Position numbers and translations under genes: made by a program
Shown here: positions 18,901 through 29,485 of the stretch, piece by piece
How positions within the stretch are numbered: position 1 is the stretch's first letter
Layout: every line of letters begins with the position of its first letter
From: Branchiostoma floridae
Taxonomy: Eukaryota > Chordata > Leptocardii > Amphioxiformes > Branchiostomatidae
Direction: 5' to 3'
Length of the DNA stretch: 57,340 nucleotides
Assembly: GCF_000003815.2 (NCBI RefSeq)
Contig: NC_049982.1
Coordinates: 32,723,395-32,780,734, forward strand
The notes under the pieces: model-generated
Seen by the model: only the letters and a program-made list of their open reading frames with translations
What the model was told of the DNA's origin: nothing
Databases searched by the model: none

Positions 18901-21900
18901 TCATGGGGTCGGGCAAGGGCCGTTGACAAGTTGACAGGTTTTCTCGGAATATCATGCTTAATGAAGAAAAAAAAATAAGTAGCGTAAATATCTTGGCCGT
19001 CATAAAACAATAATTTTAGAAATTTGCAAACACTTTCATAATCTTAGGGTATGAGCTAGGTTTGTTAACTATGACGTGGATAAATGGTCGAGGTTTAATA
19101 AATTGTGTAGATTCTGTACCAACTCCTGTTCGAAATACAATATCCTATGTTCGGTAAATGCAAAAACCATCGCATCTAGTAAATAGACACTTGATACAAT
19201 GAACGTGAACAAAGAATGGTAAGGATGAATGCTAGAGTATTTGTATCTAGCAAAAAGGTATCCACGAAAATTCGAGGTGAGAATAATTTGTGTTGTACTA
19301 CAGTTGAAAAACTTCAATAAAAAGGTATCCAGTTATATAAATTATAATGATTAACTTTTTTTAACGAAATGTACTATTATTGCATTTAAAACCTAGCAAA
19401 TTGATGCTGCATACCATGCACGTGGTACGTGAGTAAAGCATAGCAGAGCACCGTTGTATTTCCTATTTAGATAATAGACACTGGATACATGGAACGTTAC
19501 AATTAGACAGCTAAGCGACGTACCGTGCATCGCATTTAGTATAAGTATTGGGCAATGTAGAACCTGACTTAACCATAGGAGAGAAGCGTACCATTTTTTT
19601 GTTCTCCCATTGTTATACAGTGTATAACTATATTTAATATCAAGCAGATGGGTACTGCATACAATGGTATGTGCCTATAATATAGTAAAAGAATATCTTC
19701 TTCAGGCAAAAACAGTATCCTATTTGTCCTGTTCGCCATTGATCCTCCGGTATGAAGTGATGCGGAAAACTGCCGTCTGAAGCCTAAAGTTGTCTGTGAG
19801 CTAATGCGCCCGCCGTATAGCGGGCGCCCAGCACCGCCCGAAGCGAGAACATGTCGAGGGTTGGGTGGGCGGGTTCGCTTTAGGCCCCAGACGAGGACGG
19901 AGGATCTGGCAGCATGCACGTTGTGCTCAGGTGTGCACCTCTATATATACCTGGTAACCGGAAGTGACGTCATCCCTATCGGACCAATGGGCGAACAGAA
20001 TAAATAGTATCCTATTTGTCCTGTTCGCCATTGATCCTCCGGTATGAAGTGATGCGGAAAACTGCCGTCTTTGCCCCAGCCCTCTTTGGCTGTTATGCTC
20101 CTACCTATTGCCGGCATTCAATTGCTTTCACTTCGTCGCCTCCCTACTATAATACTTTCCAAAGGTATCTAGTCGCTCCTTTCCTCTTCCTGAACACTGT
20201 TAAAATCACTCCCTATCTTCATCCCGTCTTCCCGTCCTTATCATCACTCTCTCACCTTTCCTCTCCCCTTACCCATCCAATCCCTTTCTTATATCTCTCG
20301 ACTTGTCCCCCACACTTCATCATGTTCTTCTCTGAACTTCATCAAAACAACGTTTACCCACTCTAATCGGCCGCAGCGCGCGCTTCGAAAACTGAGGGAA
20401 AATCAACGCCGAGAATACCGATCTAAATTTCTCCACGTACATAAGTTGAGCGAAAAACAGGCAGGAATGAAAATTCTTCGAATGCTATCCTATCTTCTCG
20501 GCGACTTTGGGAACCACGCCCTTCTGATGTCCCATAAAGGGAGCTCTCTAGTGCATCTGGCAAAATCCGCAATGTTCCGAAAAACAACAAAATCCTATGT
20601 GCATAATTTCAAAAAACGCAAAACATATTGCCCACTCCATTCCTTATGCCCGTGTCCCACAAACACTATAACCGAGCCTCAGTCCGGACCAAGTCCTTAC
20701 ACACTCTCGCATAGCATGTTATCCAGCCTTCCGCGGGACCCCGTCGCGCTGGATAAAATCGCCAAATGTCAAACAAGAGCGTACACAACTTTTAGGGTTT
20801 TCCAAGAATCCAGCTTTCCGCGGAACCCCTTCGCACTGGATGATATCACAACAAATCACGAAAAAGGATTAAAAGAACCCAGTTTCTCGGATCGTCCAGC
20901 CTTCCGCGGAAACCCTTCGCACTGGATAACGTCACACCGAGCTGAAGAAAGACTGCACATTTTTTTTGGGTCATTCAGCTTACCGCGGAACCCCATCGCA
21001 CTGAATGATATCTTGCCGTGCTATAAACGGCGTCAGACCAAAGACGTTCTTGGTCAGACCAATCTCAAAACAGGGTTGCTCGATTAGTTCCTAACCCTCC
21101 AGCATCCCGCGGCACCCCATCGCACTGGAGAACGATATGTCAAAATCTATTCACGAAAAGTAGGGGGAAAATGACTTACAGTTCCTTGAGTTGTCGGCGG
21201 GGTTAGCTGAACTGACCGGCAGGGGCTGGGCGGTGTCGGGGACTGGAGCGCCAGTCGACCCTGATCCTCTGACCGCTGTCCCTTGTAGCACTATGTTCGG
21301 CACAAAGAACATGGTTCACAACATAAAACATTACAGCCTAACTGTTCGGCTAACAGGTTCCTGGCGCGTCTTGAGCCCTCTCTGCTGCTAAGGCTTGTGC
21401 AGGCCACCAACGGGTCCTATCAGGCCGCACATCTGACGAGGTTGAGGGTGGCTTATGCCGGCTCTGGGTGGTGGTGTGTCCCGCGCATCCCTGTTGTTGG
21501 AGGGGGAGAGCGTCAGACCTGTATAAACAACACGTGAACCATGAGACAGTGGGAAGGGACGGGCGCCCGGCAACAGGTCCGGTCCCAGACAGACAAGTCT
21601 AAAACATACGCAACTTCCACACCGCCCAGATCCCACATGCGAGCGAGCCGCGTTACGTGGAGTGTCTTGGGCCACGCGTGTCCACAACTCAGTCACCACG
21701 CCTTACAGGTACGCACTCATACACAGCGAACTAAAACAAATGGTAGCCGAAAACCCCAACACAGCCTCCTGGACCATGCCATCGTCTTTCTCTGTTCCTG
21801 CCTGAAAAAAATTCACGAAAATCAGAAAATGACATAAAATCTGGAAACTCTCGTTCTGCTCCACACCTCAGCATTAAAAGCCAGCACCCACAGGTTTCCT

Positions 21901-22833
21901 TTGCAGAGGAAAGAAAGGATGCAAAAAACCTGGCGACAAAGGAATTTCAGAGAACCACCGGCTTGCCACGTGGGCACCAACTATCTGCTTGGATGTGGCT
22001 GTCGAACGCTGCTAAAAACATACACAAAGTCACGAAACCACACAAGAATCACTCAGGTTCACGCAGAACAGAACGCCAGTGTGAATTAAAAACGTCCTAA
22101 ACTCGACCCGGCCTAGGAAAAGGAATTGAAGCTGTAAAACGAAAAATTGGTGTAAGGCGGCCATCCTCCCCCGAGCCGCTAAGAGCTCATACATATGAAT
22201 ACGCGATAGAAATGCAAATGTTAGAACAAACAGCCGGCCCTCAGAAATTCCAGGCATCCAGCACAGCAAGAACAAGGACGGTACATGTAGCTCTGCACTC
22301 CTGAAAACACACACGGTAATTGAAACACGAGAGAACACAGAATAACTCGTCAAACCTTCCGGGGGACCAACGTCCCCCGTACACCGACCCGGCGATACCG
22401 CTAAACCCTCGAGGTCCCTTCGGCGTTCCAGACCGACCGTCTCTGGGCGCTGGAACTAACGCAAACCTCCTGTCGGCATCTTCAGGTTGGACATGTTTGC
22501 TTCGGCGGTGCCGGTGGAGTGTGGACCCAGACGTGGTCGGGGAATCTGGCAGCATGCACGTTGTGCTAAGGTGTGCACCTCTATATATACCTGGTAACCG
22601 GAAGTGACGTCATCCCTATCGGACCAATGCGCGAACAGAATAAATAGTTAAAAGATATTGAGATAACTCACCTTTTGATAAGCAAAGCGCACATTTTGAT
22701 CCATGACTTCACGTGATCTACTGTCGTCCAAAGCCGTCAGCGTAAACACGATAAAAACAAACATCAGCCACAGCACAGACAACATGGTGATGTAGAGAAC
22801 AAAAGTCCTCAACTTTGGCGAACGTTTCTCCAT
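15805..22833 (-). CDS. GALNT: Duplicate GALNT exons 1-3 (copy B)
   Basis: A second set of the first three GALNT exons in the same orientation and order, with the same phases and splice sites as copy A: 22833-22672, 18956-18733 and 15971-15805. The protein differs at only two positions by my reading: Pro/Thr in exon 1 and Ser/Ala in exon 2. No exon 4 lies between copy B and copy A, so this is either an alternative 5' end that could splice over copy A to the single exon 4 (phases allow it), a 5' fragment, or an uncollapsed second haplotype. Introns 1 and 2 carry insertions absent from copy A. Confidence 0.85.
16067..18632. mobile_element. 2.57-kb element inserted in intron 2 of copy B
   Basis: Against copy A, where GGGATTTATTATTGAAGG is continuous, copy B has 2566 extra bases between GGGATTTATT and TTGTTATTGAAGG, implying a 5-bp duplication with one mismatch (TTATT/TTGTT). 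It begins with the hairpin CCCTTCGTGAAACGAAGGG and ends near TTTCACGAAGG, sharing CCTTCGTGAAA inverted. A module (TGATATTTGGTATGTGGGTA) occurs twice, near 16150 and 16605. No transposase was recognised. Confidence 0.75.
17320..18380 (+). repeat. Dispersed repeat related to 43930-44345
   Basis: Two blocks (about 17365-17700 and 18220-18370) inside the 2.57-kb element match the reverse complement of 43930-44345, where they lie side by side. Shared words are GCAAACTAGCCCCTGGTTTG, AAGGCATCCCCCAA and TAGTTACATGTGTCTTA. Here the blocks are separated by about 500 bp of extra sequence. Confidence 0.7.
18733..18956 (-). CDS. GALNT: GALNT copy B exon 2
   Basis: 224 nt, same splice sites as copy A (TTAAG|CATGAT and CAATC|GTAAGT). 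Encodes HDIPRKPVN to LQDLRHQS with VYFAPQ in place of VYFSPQ. Confidence 0.9.
19720..20007. mobile_element. Short TIR element in intron 1 of copy B
   Basis: 288 bp, starting CTATTTGTCCTGTTCGCC and ending GGCGAACAGAATAAATAG. The inverted end reads CTATTTATTCTGTTCGCC, so this is a TIR element. It abuts a second, longer element with the same ends; TATC lies before it and between the two. Near its 3' end are CTCTATATATACC and AATAAA. Confidence 0.8.
20012..22647. mobile_element. Long version of the same TIR element
   Basis: 2636 bp with the same 5' end (CTATTTGTCCTGTTCGCC) and the same last ~100 bp (GGCAGCATGCACGTTGTGCT to GAATAAATAG) as the short neighbour, which looks like its internal deletion derivative. 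The interior has five CCGCGG-centred stem repeats (20725-21137). No open frame resembles a transposase; the longest (20446-21087) has no recognisable motif. Copy A lacks both elements, joining CAAAAACAG to TTAACATATATTGAG. Confidence 0.8.
20725..21137. repeat. Five dispersed stem-forming repeats
   Basis: Near 20725, 20810, 20898, 20975 and 21098 the pattern TCCAG-Y...CCGCGG-A/G-ACCCC...CGCACTGGA recurs about every 75-125 bp. The TCCAG and CTGGA ends can pair around a 24-26-nt GC-rich middle. Confidence 0.8.
22672..22833 (-). CDS. GALNT: GALNT copy B exon 1
   Basis: Fifty-four codons from ATG at 22833 in a CAACCATGG context to donor GTGAGT (22666-22671). The same signal anchor as copy A, with Thr at residue 10. 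Its 5' flank matches copy A to about 23160. Confidence 0.9.
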
Positions 22834-23605
22834 GGTTGTAGTGGGGCCTGCTGTAACTGTTTGTGATATGTTTGTAATGTTGCAACACTGTGTGTTGACG
22901 GGAACTCAATCCTCTGTTCCCCCGGGGTGTCTTCTCACAGATCGGCCAGATGGCGCTATTAGGTAACAGCACGGCTGGTGTTTAGATCGATTTTGTATCA
23001 CCTAATTGTATTTCCCGTGCGTTCAGAGAAACGACAAAATTAGACGGACACAGCTGTTTGCATCAAAGTTAATCGCAGTGTACGTGTTTTCGGACATCTA
23101 CAGATGTTTTGACTCTCTTAAGTAGCTTTTATTGTTTACAAGTCTGTTCTGGTTCTTTGTCAAAGATTTTAACTTTATCCAGTGTTAAAATCTTGGACAT
23201 AGAATCGGAATTTTTGCTAGATGGATTAAAGCAGCCATCTTTACATCAGAGCTTTACAATCATCCCTGAACAGAGACAGTGGGTGCCATAGACTTTCTCG
23301 TTTGTTTGATCTGCATAACGTGACTTACGGCAGCAGTGAATTGTTCATTCCTCGACATAGACTGGTGCTGTTTAATCGAAAATATGGGTGAGTCCAATTT
23401 TTGTGTTGGATGTTACAGTTAGATTAGTTCAAGAATGACTTCTACCAACACAGATGAACTTTAGATGAACAACTTGCGCTAAAAAGCAATTTGCTAGGCA
23501 AGAGAATTGCTTTACGAAAGACATCCAAACTAGTACAAAGTACAATTACAAGTAACATGACAACTATTGGCTTTGATACAGTCATGAATTGTTCATAAAT
23601 CGGAT

Positions 23606-24064
23606 ACCGCCATTGGTCCCCAGCCATGCCCCTGGCCAAGGCGCTAGCGCTGAGGACAGGCACCATAGTCTGGGGGAAAGATTTGTCTTTCTGGCCATAT
23701 GTTGCGATTATACCTTTCTGTGGCTCTGAGGCCATGATGACGTCATCAAGCTGGACAGGTGTAGACCCGATTTCACCGCCTCAGGCGGTCAGACGGCCCC
23801 GGAATCCGGATCTTTCGCGCTAGGTCGATGCGGGCGGGTGACGGGCATGTCTTGGTGCTAAGCGCCGGCGGTACTTCCTTGGTATAAAAAAAATAGGTGT
23901 AAAAAACCCTGGCGCAATGCATTCCAATGGGGCCAGGGTTTTTAAGGGCCCTTAAGAGCGGCGACGAGATGTGCGACCGCCATTGGTCCCCAGCCATGCC
24001 CCTGGCCAAGGCGCTGAGGACAGGCACCATAGTCTGGGGGAAAGATGTCTCTTTCTGGCCATAT
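23606..24064. repeat. Pair of ~90-bp direct repeats around a hairpin
   Basis: ACCGCCATTGGTCCCCAGCC to CTTTCTGGCCATAT occurs at 23606-23700 and 23976-24064; the first copy has an extra GCGCTA. Between them a 12-bp stem (AAAAACCCTGGC at 23902 with GCCAGGGTTTTT at 23932) and a 14-bp palindrome TTAAGGGCCCTTAA (23942-23955) stand together. No coding function seen. 23160-23600 has only short open frames. Confidence 0.8.
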
Positions 24065-24674
24065 CTTTCATGTGCTTGTGGTGAAATACAAAGACATGCA
24101 TACAATTAAACACAAACAGGTAAAAAACACAGACAGACACTTACAATCATACAAAACCACAAACAAACACACGTCTATACACCCAAGCACACATACACAC
24201 ACACATACAAGCACAGTCAAGTGCAAAAAAGAGACACACGCACAAGCACAGACAACATTAACAAATTGATGGTTTTAGTAATAAATTCAATATTTCAGCA
24301 TAACACCTATCCACCAGGGAATTGTTATTTTGGACCTTCCAATACGCAAAGTAAAACTTCCGTACAAATTTGCAAGGAATCAACAACATTTGCCACAGGT
24401 GAAAAGCATCTTTTGCTCAAACACTTGTTTATTGATTATATAAAAGCGTCCCCTGATATCCCTTGATAGAACTGCAGTTATCTACCATCATAATAACGTT
24501 AGATGCGTTGTACAAGACTCGATGTCATGGATCAAAAACGTCTCCTAGCTTTTCTAACCTGAATTGCAGTGCTTTTTAGAAATGCAATACAAGTCGGCCG
24601 ACTTCCAGTTGAATAAAAAACGGTTGATACACGCCCGGTATACCTGCAATAGATTGGCTGCTGTCAAGGCCCTA

Positions 24675-25690
24675 TAGAGAATACCGCACTCTTTTTTGCT
24701 GCTAAGTCAGTGTCAGACGTAAACAGGGCACTGAATGCAGATCTGCAGAATATTAGCGAATGGCTCGAAACAAACAGACTCACACTTAACATCAGCAAGT
24801 GCAAAGCAATGCTCTTTGGTTCTTCTAAAAGGCTGCACCTAGGGAATGAACAACTAACTACGTATCTATCTGGAACTCACATTGAAGTAGTACCTTGTTT
24901 CAAGTACCTGGGGGTCTGGTTTGACTCATGTCTGACATGGCAATTTCACATTGAGAAACTGACCAACGCTGTTTCTGCAATTGGTGTTCTTCGACGACTT
25001 GTCCCTGTGTTACCTCAAGATACACTGGCTATGTTGTTTAACTGTCTAATTCTACCAAAAGTTGACTATTGTGATGTGGTGTGGGGGAACTGTGGGAAAG
25101 GTCTGTCTGACAAGTTACAAAAGCTACAAAACCGTGCAGTGAGAATCATACTTGGTTTGTCGTATAGGTTACATGTCAACAACGAACACCTGTCTGCTCT
25201 TGGTTGGAAAGACCTTGCCTCACGTCGTAAATTGCACCTTCTACAAACTGTCTATAAGTCAATATATAACCTGTTACCTGTGTATCTTAACATATTTAGC
25301 AGAACATCAGAATCCCATAGCTATTCCACCAGACATAGTTTAAACCAGTCGTTGAGAATTCCGAAGGTTAAGCTAGAATCTGGGAAACGAACATTTGCAT
25401 ATAGAGGTGCAGAAAGCTGGAATGCACTCCCACTAAGTGTGAAAACTGCTCCATCTACACAAACATTCAAAACACTGTGCAAGAACGTTGTGTGACCTCT
25501 GACCTCCACCCCCTTTTGACTTGGAACGGAAAAGGATGTGGTTTTGTTTTTGTAATTATGTAAATATTGTATTGTATTGTATGTATTGTTATTTGCTTAT
25601 GTATCCAGGGCCTCCATGAAAAACAGTGCCAGCCACTGATCGGAGCATACCCTGGTTAAAGAAAACAGAAATAAATAAATAAATAAATAG
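24675..25690 (+). mobile_element. 5'-truncated CR1/L2-like LINE with intact C-terminal frame
   Basis: Open frame from the truncation point to 25495. It starts just after the RT active-site turn (TALFFAAKSVSDVNRALNAD) and continues through FKYLGVWFD, LPKVDYCDVVWG and LQKLQNRAVRIILG to the family's C-terminal segment (RGAESWNALPLSV), ending at a TGA. A 3' UTR follows, with a GTATTGTATTGTATG run, and a tail of (AATA)n at 25671-25688, as expected of target-primed insertion. No target duplication was established. Confidence 0.85.
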
Positions 25691-25711
25691 AACAATAGTA
25701 TGGATTTCTTA

Positions 25712-25870
25712 TAACCCTCAACCACCCGAGTGGTGTCCATTTGGACCCCAGGCGTAAATGTTGAAGTACCTGACCTGAAGGAAATTTCCTTCCGTGACTT
25801 TGACAGTCAATATTTTCTATAACTTCTCCGAAGTTTTTACTAAGATTGGTTCAATACTGTGAAAAACACA
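25712..25870 (+). mobile_element. Truncated piggyBac-like MITE end
   Basis: TAACCCTCAACCACCCGAG, GTGTCCATTTGGACCCCAGG and the next ~110 bp match the left end of 27463-28436. The right end is missing. Confidence 0.8.
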
Positions 25871-25874
25871 CCTT

Positions 25875-26395
25875 TCTCTTACACTCAAGCTCTATACATT
25901 TTTCCTCCACTTTAGAAAGTTGTATCTTCTACTGATTGCCAAACAGGGTAAAGGAACTTGTAACAGAACTTTAAACTCTAACCAATACAGCAACAGATAT
26001 ATCATCTGGCAGGAGACACGGTTGCCACTGAGGTGATACAAAGTAACCTGATACATTGAAGGTGGTACAGGCCACTGCAAAAACAGATGATGGTTCCACA
26101 TGTAAACTTAAAGACCTATCAATCAACCCAAACCCAACCATCACCTGTTTTAACAACCAAGCAGATATTGGGGGATGCCCCATCCACACAAAAACAGGGT
26201 CAACCTACAGTATCAGGTTCAAACACTAGGAGGCCCAAAATCAAACCTGACCATTAGGACACTAGCATCGGCCCATGTATCAAATAGCAGCACAATTGCA
26301 TGTTGCGTTCTGGAGATACAGCGCACACGCCGTGCCCGCACAAAGGTAACCTGCAGCGTCAAGTTCAAACACCAAGAGCGCCAAAATTAATTTTA
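25875..26395. repeat. Second copy of the 14.2-15.2 kb repeat family
   Basis: Matches 14210-14740 from CTTACACTCAAGCTCTATAC to about one and a quarter of the 150-bp units (TCAGGTTCAAACACTAGGAG at 26214). Confidence 0.8.
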
Positions 26396-26529
26396 AAAAT
26401 AATTTCAAAAGTAGATATTGTATGTGTTGTATGTTCAATATTTGGAATGCTTGTATATCAGACAGAGACAGAAAAGTCCGATGTTCAAGACCAGCACTCT
26501 TATCTATCATGATTGCATTGTGTGTTAGA

Positions 26530-29100
26530 CTTTTAATCAAAGCGGGGCCGGCGAAGCCTAGCTTTACGCCATTGATGAAGCAGCTCATGAACGTGTGAGG
26601 CACGTATATCTGCTATATGTTTTGTAGCACAACAGCCACATGTATAAACAGTACAAAAAAAAAAGAATTATAGAATGTTGTGTAATACCGATAGAAACAG
26701 GAACGAGCAGATATAACACATGACAACAGAAAGAATGCAAAGCATTTTTCATTGGCCGGCTCTGAGACCCGTGCATACTTTCATGTCGCAAAATGCCTAA
26801 ACGGTTACCCTTGACCAGCCAAATATGGTGACTTTTCCTGAGATTTAATTTTACAAAATTGTAAAATATTTTACATTTTCGTGTAGCTCTGGAAATCGTT
26901 GTGACGAAAATTGCTGATTTCGGCCCTAAGAACGTATTTTTCAGGCTTTTTTTTCATTTCTGGTTGTTTATATTTTGGTTTCTGTCATGCGAATTCACTA
27001 AACAAAACAGCTAAACTCACTCACCAGATGACTTTTATTGAAAGACTCACAGTCCTTCTCGCTGTAACCTCAACAGCTACGATATTTGGTTCTCGGTGTA
27101 CAGAGTTCGATTCTAGTGCGGGGTTGACTGTTAAAATGACTTATTTAAAACACAGGCCAAACCATTTCGCAGGTGCTTAACATCAAATGCGGATACATTG
27201 AGATGTCATCACTTGTAGGTAAGATGGAAGTAGAAGGACTTACAAGACCTTATAGGAACAAATGTGTGGTTCATTAGGGCATAATTCTTATTTGTTTCGC
27301 AAAAAATAGCGAATCTGTGTTCTTTACATGCCTTTATTCCTGCCGACAGAAGGTCTTGGAAGAAACTTACAGTCGCCTGCGCCGCAGCCGACCGATGATG
27401 ATTCAATTTGATTATGAACTCGCCCGAGCACGTTTGTCATCGACTTCAGACAAATTAATTAAAACCCTCAAACACCCGAGTGGGGTCCATTTGGACCCCA
27501 GGCGTACATTTTGAAGTGCCATTTGATCATTTTTGATCTGAAGAAAAAATCCTTCCGTGACTTTGTCAGTCAACATGTCTTATACTTTCTCCCAAGTTTT
27601 TGCAAAGATTGGTACAATAATGTTGAAATTATAAAGAAAGTTTGTGTTCAGTCCCTCTAGGGTCCAAATGGACCCCAGCAAAAATGTGCAGTTTTTTAAA
27701 CGAACTTTGGAGGCTAACTCCTTAACCAATTACAGTATGACTACCAAACTTTTAGACAATAATATAAATGTAAACCTTAATCCTCACAAAAATTTCTGTG
27801 TCATCAACATGTAGTGTGACGACATTATGACGTCATTTGCCTAATCAGGGCGGCCATCTTGGATTTTGACCAATGACGTCATGAAATTAGCATAAATCAT
27901 AAATTTTAAGTCCTGAAAATTACATTGAATTTCATAGAATTTAATTGTTGTCAGAAAACAGGTGTAGTTTACCAAGAAAACCTTGTTCAAATTGAAGTTG
28001 TCAAATTTTGGCAAAAATACGCCTGTTAGAATATGGTTGCCATGGCAACCCCCAAAAATGATAAACTAACTTTATTGACTAAAAACTTTTGCGAACAATA
28101 TTTTGTGATTAATTACCAAGTTTCGTAGCTTTAACTCTAGCCGTTCATGAGTTATGCGACATAAATGTTGCTGAGGGCCTCAAATTTCCCCTATCTGGTC
28201 GGAATAGGTTTAGTGCAAAACGTGGTCCTTCTGATCTTTTGCATAAATTATGATAATGAGTTGGAATAAGCAATACCTTAACATCTCAAAATCTTCCTCT
28301 TACATTGACGAAGCAATGTATATACAATGATCGCCAATAAGAAATGGTACTGAGATTTTATGAACAAAACATTTTGGGGTCCGTTTGGACCCCACTCGGT
28401 CATTTTAGTTGCAAAAAAAGGTCGAGTGCTTGAGGGTTAAAGACGTTCCTGAATAGACACGAGACCAACGTTTTCCGTGAGATGAAGTCTCTCTGTCGTA
28501 ATTGCAGTTTCAGAAAGTGACTCAAATATCTGGGTTTATTTATTTTTGTTGCTTCTTGATAATGTACAAGTAACATGATTATGTTTGCTCGTATGATGTA
28601 AGAATGGGTTTCTCGATGCTTATATCGTCCGATTCCAATTTTTAAAATCAAAATCAGTCTGCTCGCAGAGAGAAAAATGTAAAATGTCACTGAACTCTTA
28701 TGTAAAATCAAATGCAGCCATACCCGAGACTCATCAAGGCTTGCTTCGCATATTTATATATTTTCCCTCCCAAGACGAGTTGTTTATTTTTTTTTTCTTT
28801 GTACAGTACAAATATTTAGAATTATTGCGTGTAGACGTAAAAAAAATGCTGCACATCATTGATAAGGAGCTGCAAGGGAGAATACTTAAGAAAAGACCTT
28901 TGTTTTAAACACATGCTATTTTACTAGTTATTACAAGCCCACAGGTTGCTTGGTGATAGACTATTTCAGTAATGACTGCACATGCACAGGTTCAAACTTG
29001 ACATAATAGTTAACTGTACCGACAGAGTTTACTATGTTATGAAGACGACACATGATATATTGGGTTTGACAATCAGATTCACTTTCTCCAAACTGAACAA
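26530..29100 (+). repeat. Left arm of a large diverged inverted duplication
   Basis: Pairs in reverse complement with 31520-33350 along its length, with many mismatches and indels. Examples are GCGAAGCCTAGCTTTACGC with the inverse of 33325-33345, AAAGACTCACAGTCCTTCTC with 32505-32525, and ATGCTGCACATCATTGATAA with 31765-31785. A piggyBac-like MITE (27463-28436) interrupts this arm only. Confidence 0.85.
27459..28440. mobile_element. piggyBac-like MITE
   Basis: TTAA at both ends (27459-27462 and 28437-28440). Termini CCCTCAAACACCCGAG and, inverted, CCCTCAAGCACTCGACC, each followed by GGGGTCC-N-TTGGACCCC palindromes. The right arm of the inverted duplication has the unfilled site near 32185 (CAGACAAAT-GAGACGT on the opposite strand). 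About 974 bp without a transposase frame. Confidence 0.87.
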
Positions 29101-29447
29101 TGTAAATGACGTGATGGTCTTATAGCTATTCAGAAACCTTAAGTTTCGTCTGATGATGAAAAAAAGTCTTGGGCAAGTTCATGTGAACACGTTTTTTTAA
29201 AAGAATATTGCGTGCATACGACTTACATACACTTTTTTGTACAATAATAAGAAAATTATGTCTGGATATAGTACACTTTTTCCAGACAAGCGCTTTGATA
29301 AATATATTCCAGATAAACCAACAAACTATCATAACGTCATGCATTCTGTCAGGGGCACCAGGGAAATGGGGCATTCTGAGTCTTGAATGATTTATTTAAC
29401 TGATACCAAGATTTAAATCTGTCTACACAGAACGAAATATTGCGGTT

Positions 29448-29485
29448 GTGTCGTTATGTCTTCGTTCTCTCAGACATAACGACAC
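29448..29485. other. Perfect 14-bp stem hairpin
   Basis: GTGTCGTTATGTCT, a 10-nt loop, and AGACATAACGACAC. It sits in the spacer of the inverted duplication, inside a block resembling 32445-32550. Function unknown. The rest of 29100-30860 is AT-rich with no gene seen. Confidence 0.85.

Noticed and set aside
20446-21087. 213-codon plus-strand frame as transposase
   Set aside because: It crosses the CCGCGG stem repeats, has no DDE-like or zinc-finger motif, and its composition follows the repeats.
19720-22647. LTR retrotransposon with two LTRs
   Set aside because: The similar segments at the two ends are parts of two whole elements with inverted termini; no gag-pol, primer-binding site or direct LTR pair.
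23160-23395. Possible plus-strand exon ending at TATGG|GTGAGT
   Set aside because: About 50 open codons and a donor-like site, but no good acceptor, no start and no recognised family.
24675-25690. Full-length LINE
   Set aside because: The frame begins just downstream of the reverse transcriptase active site; endonuclease and most RT motifs are missing.
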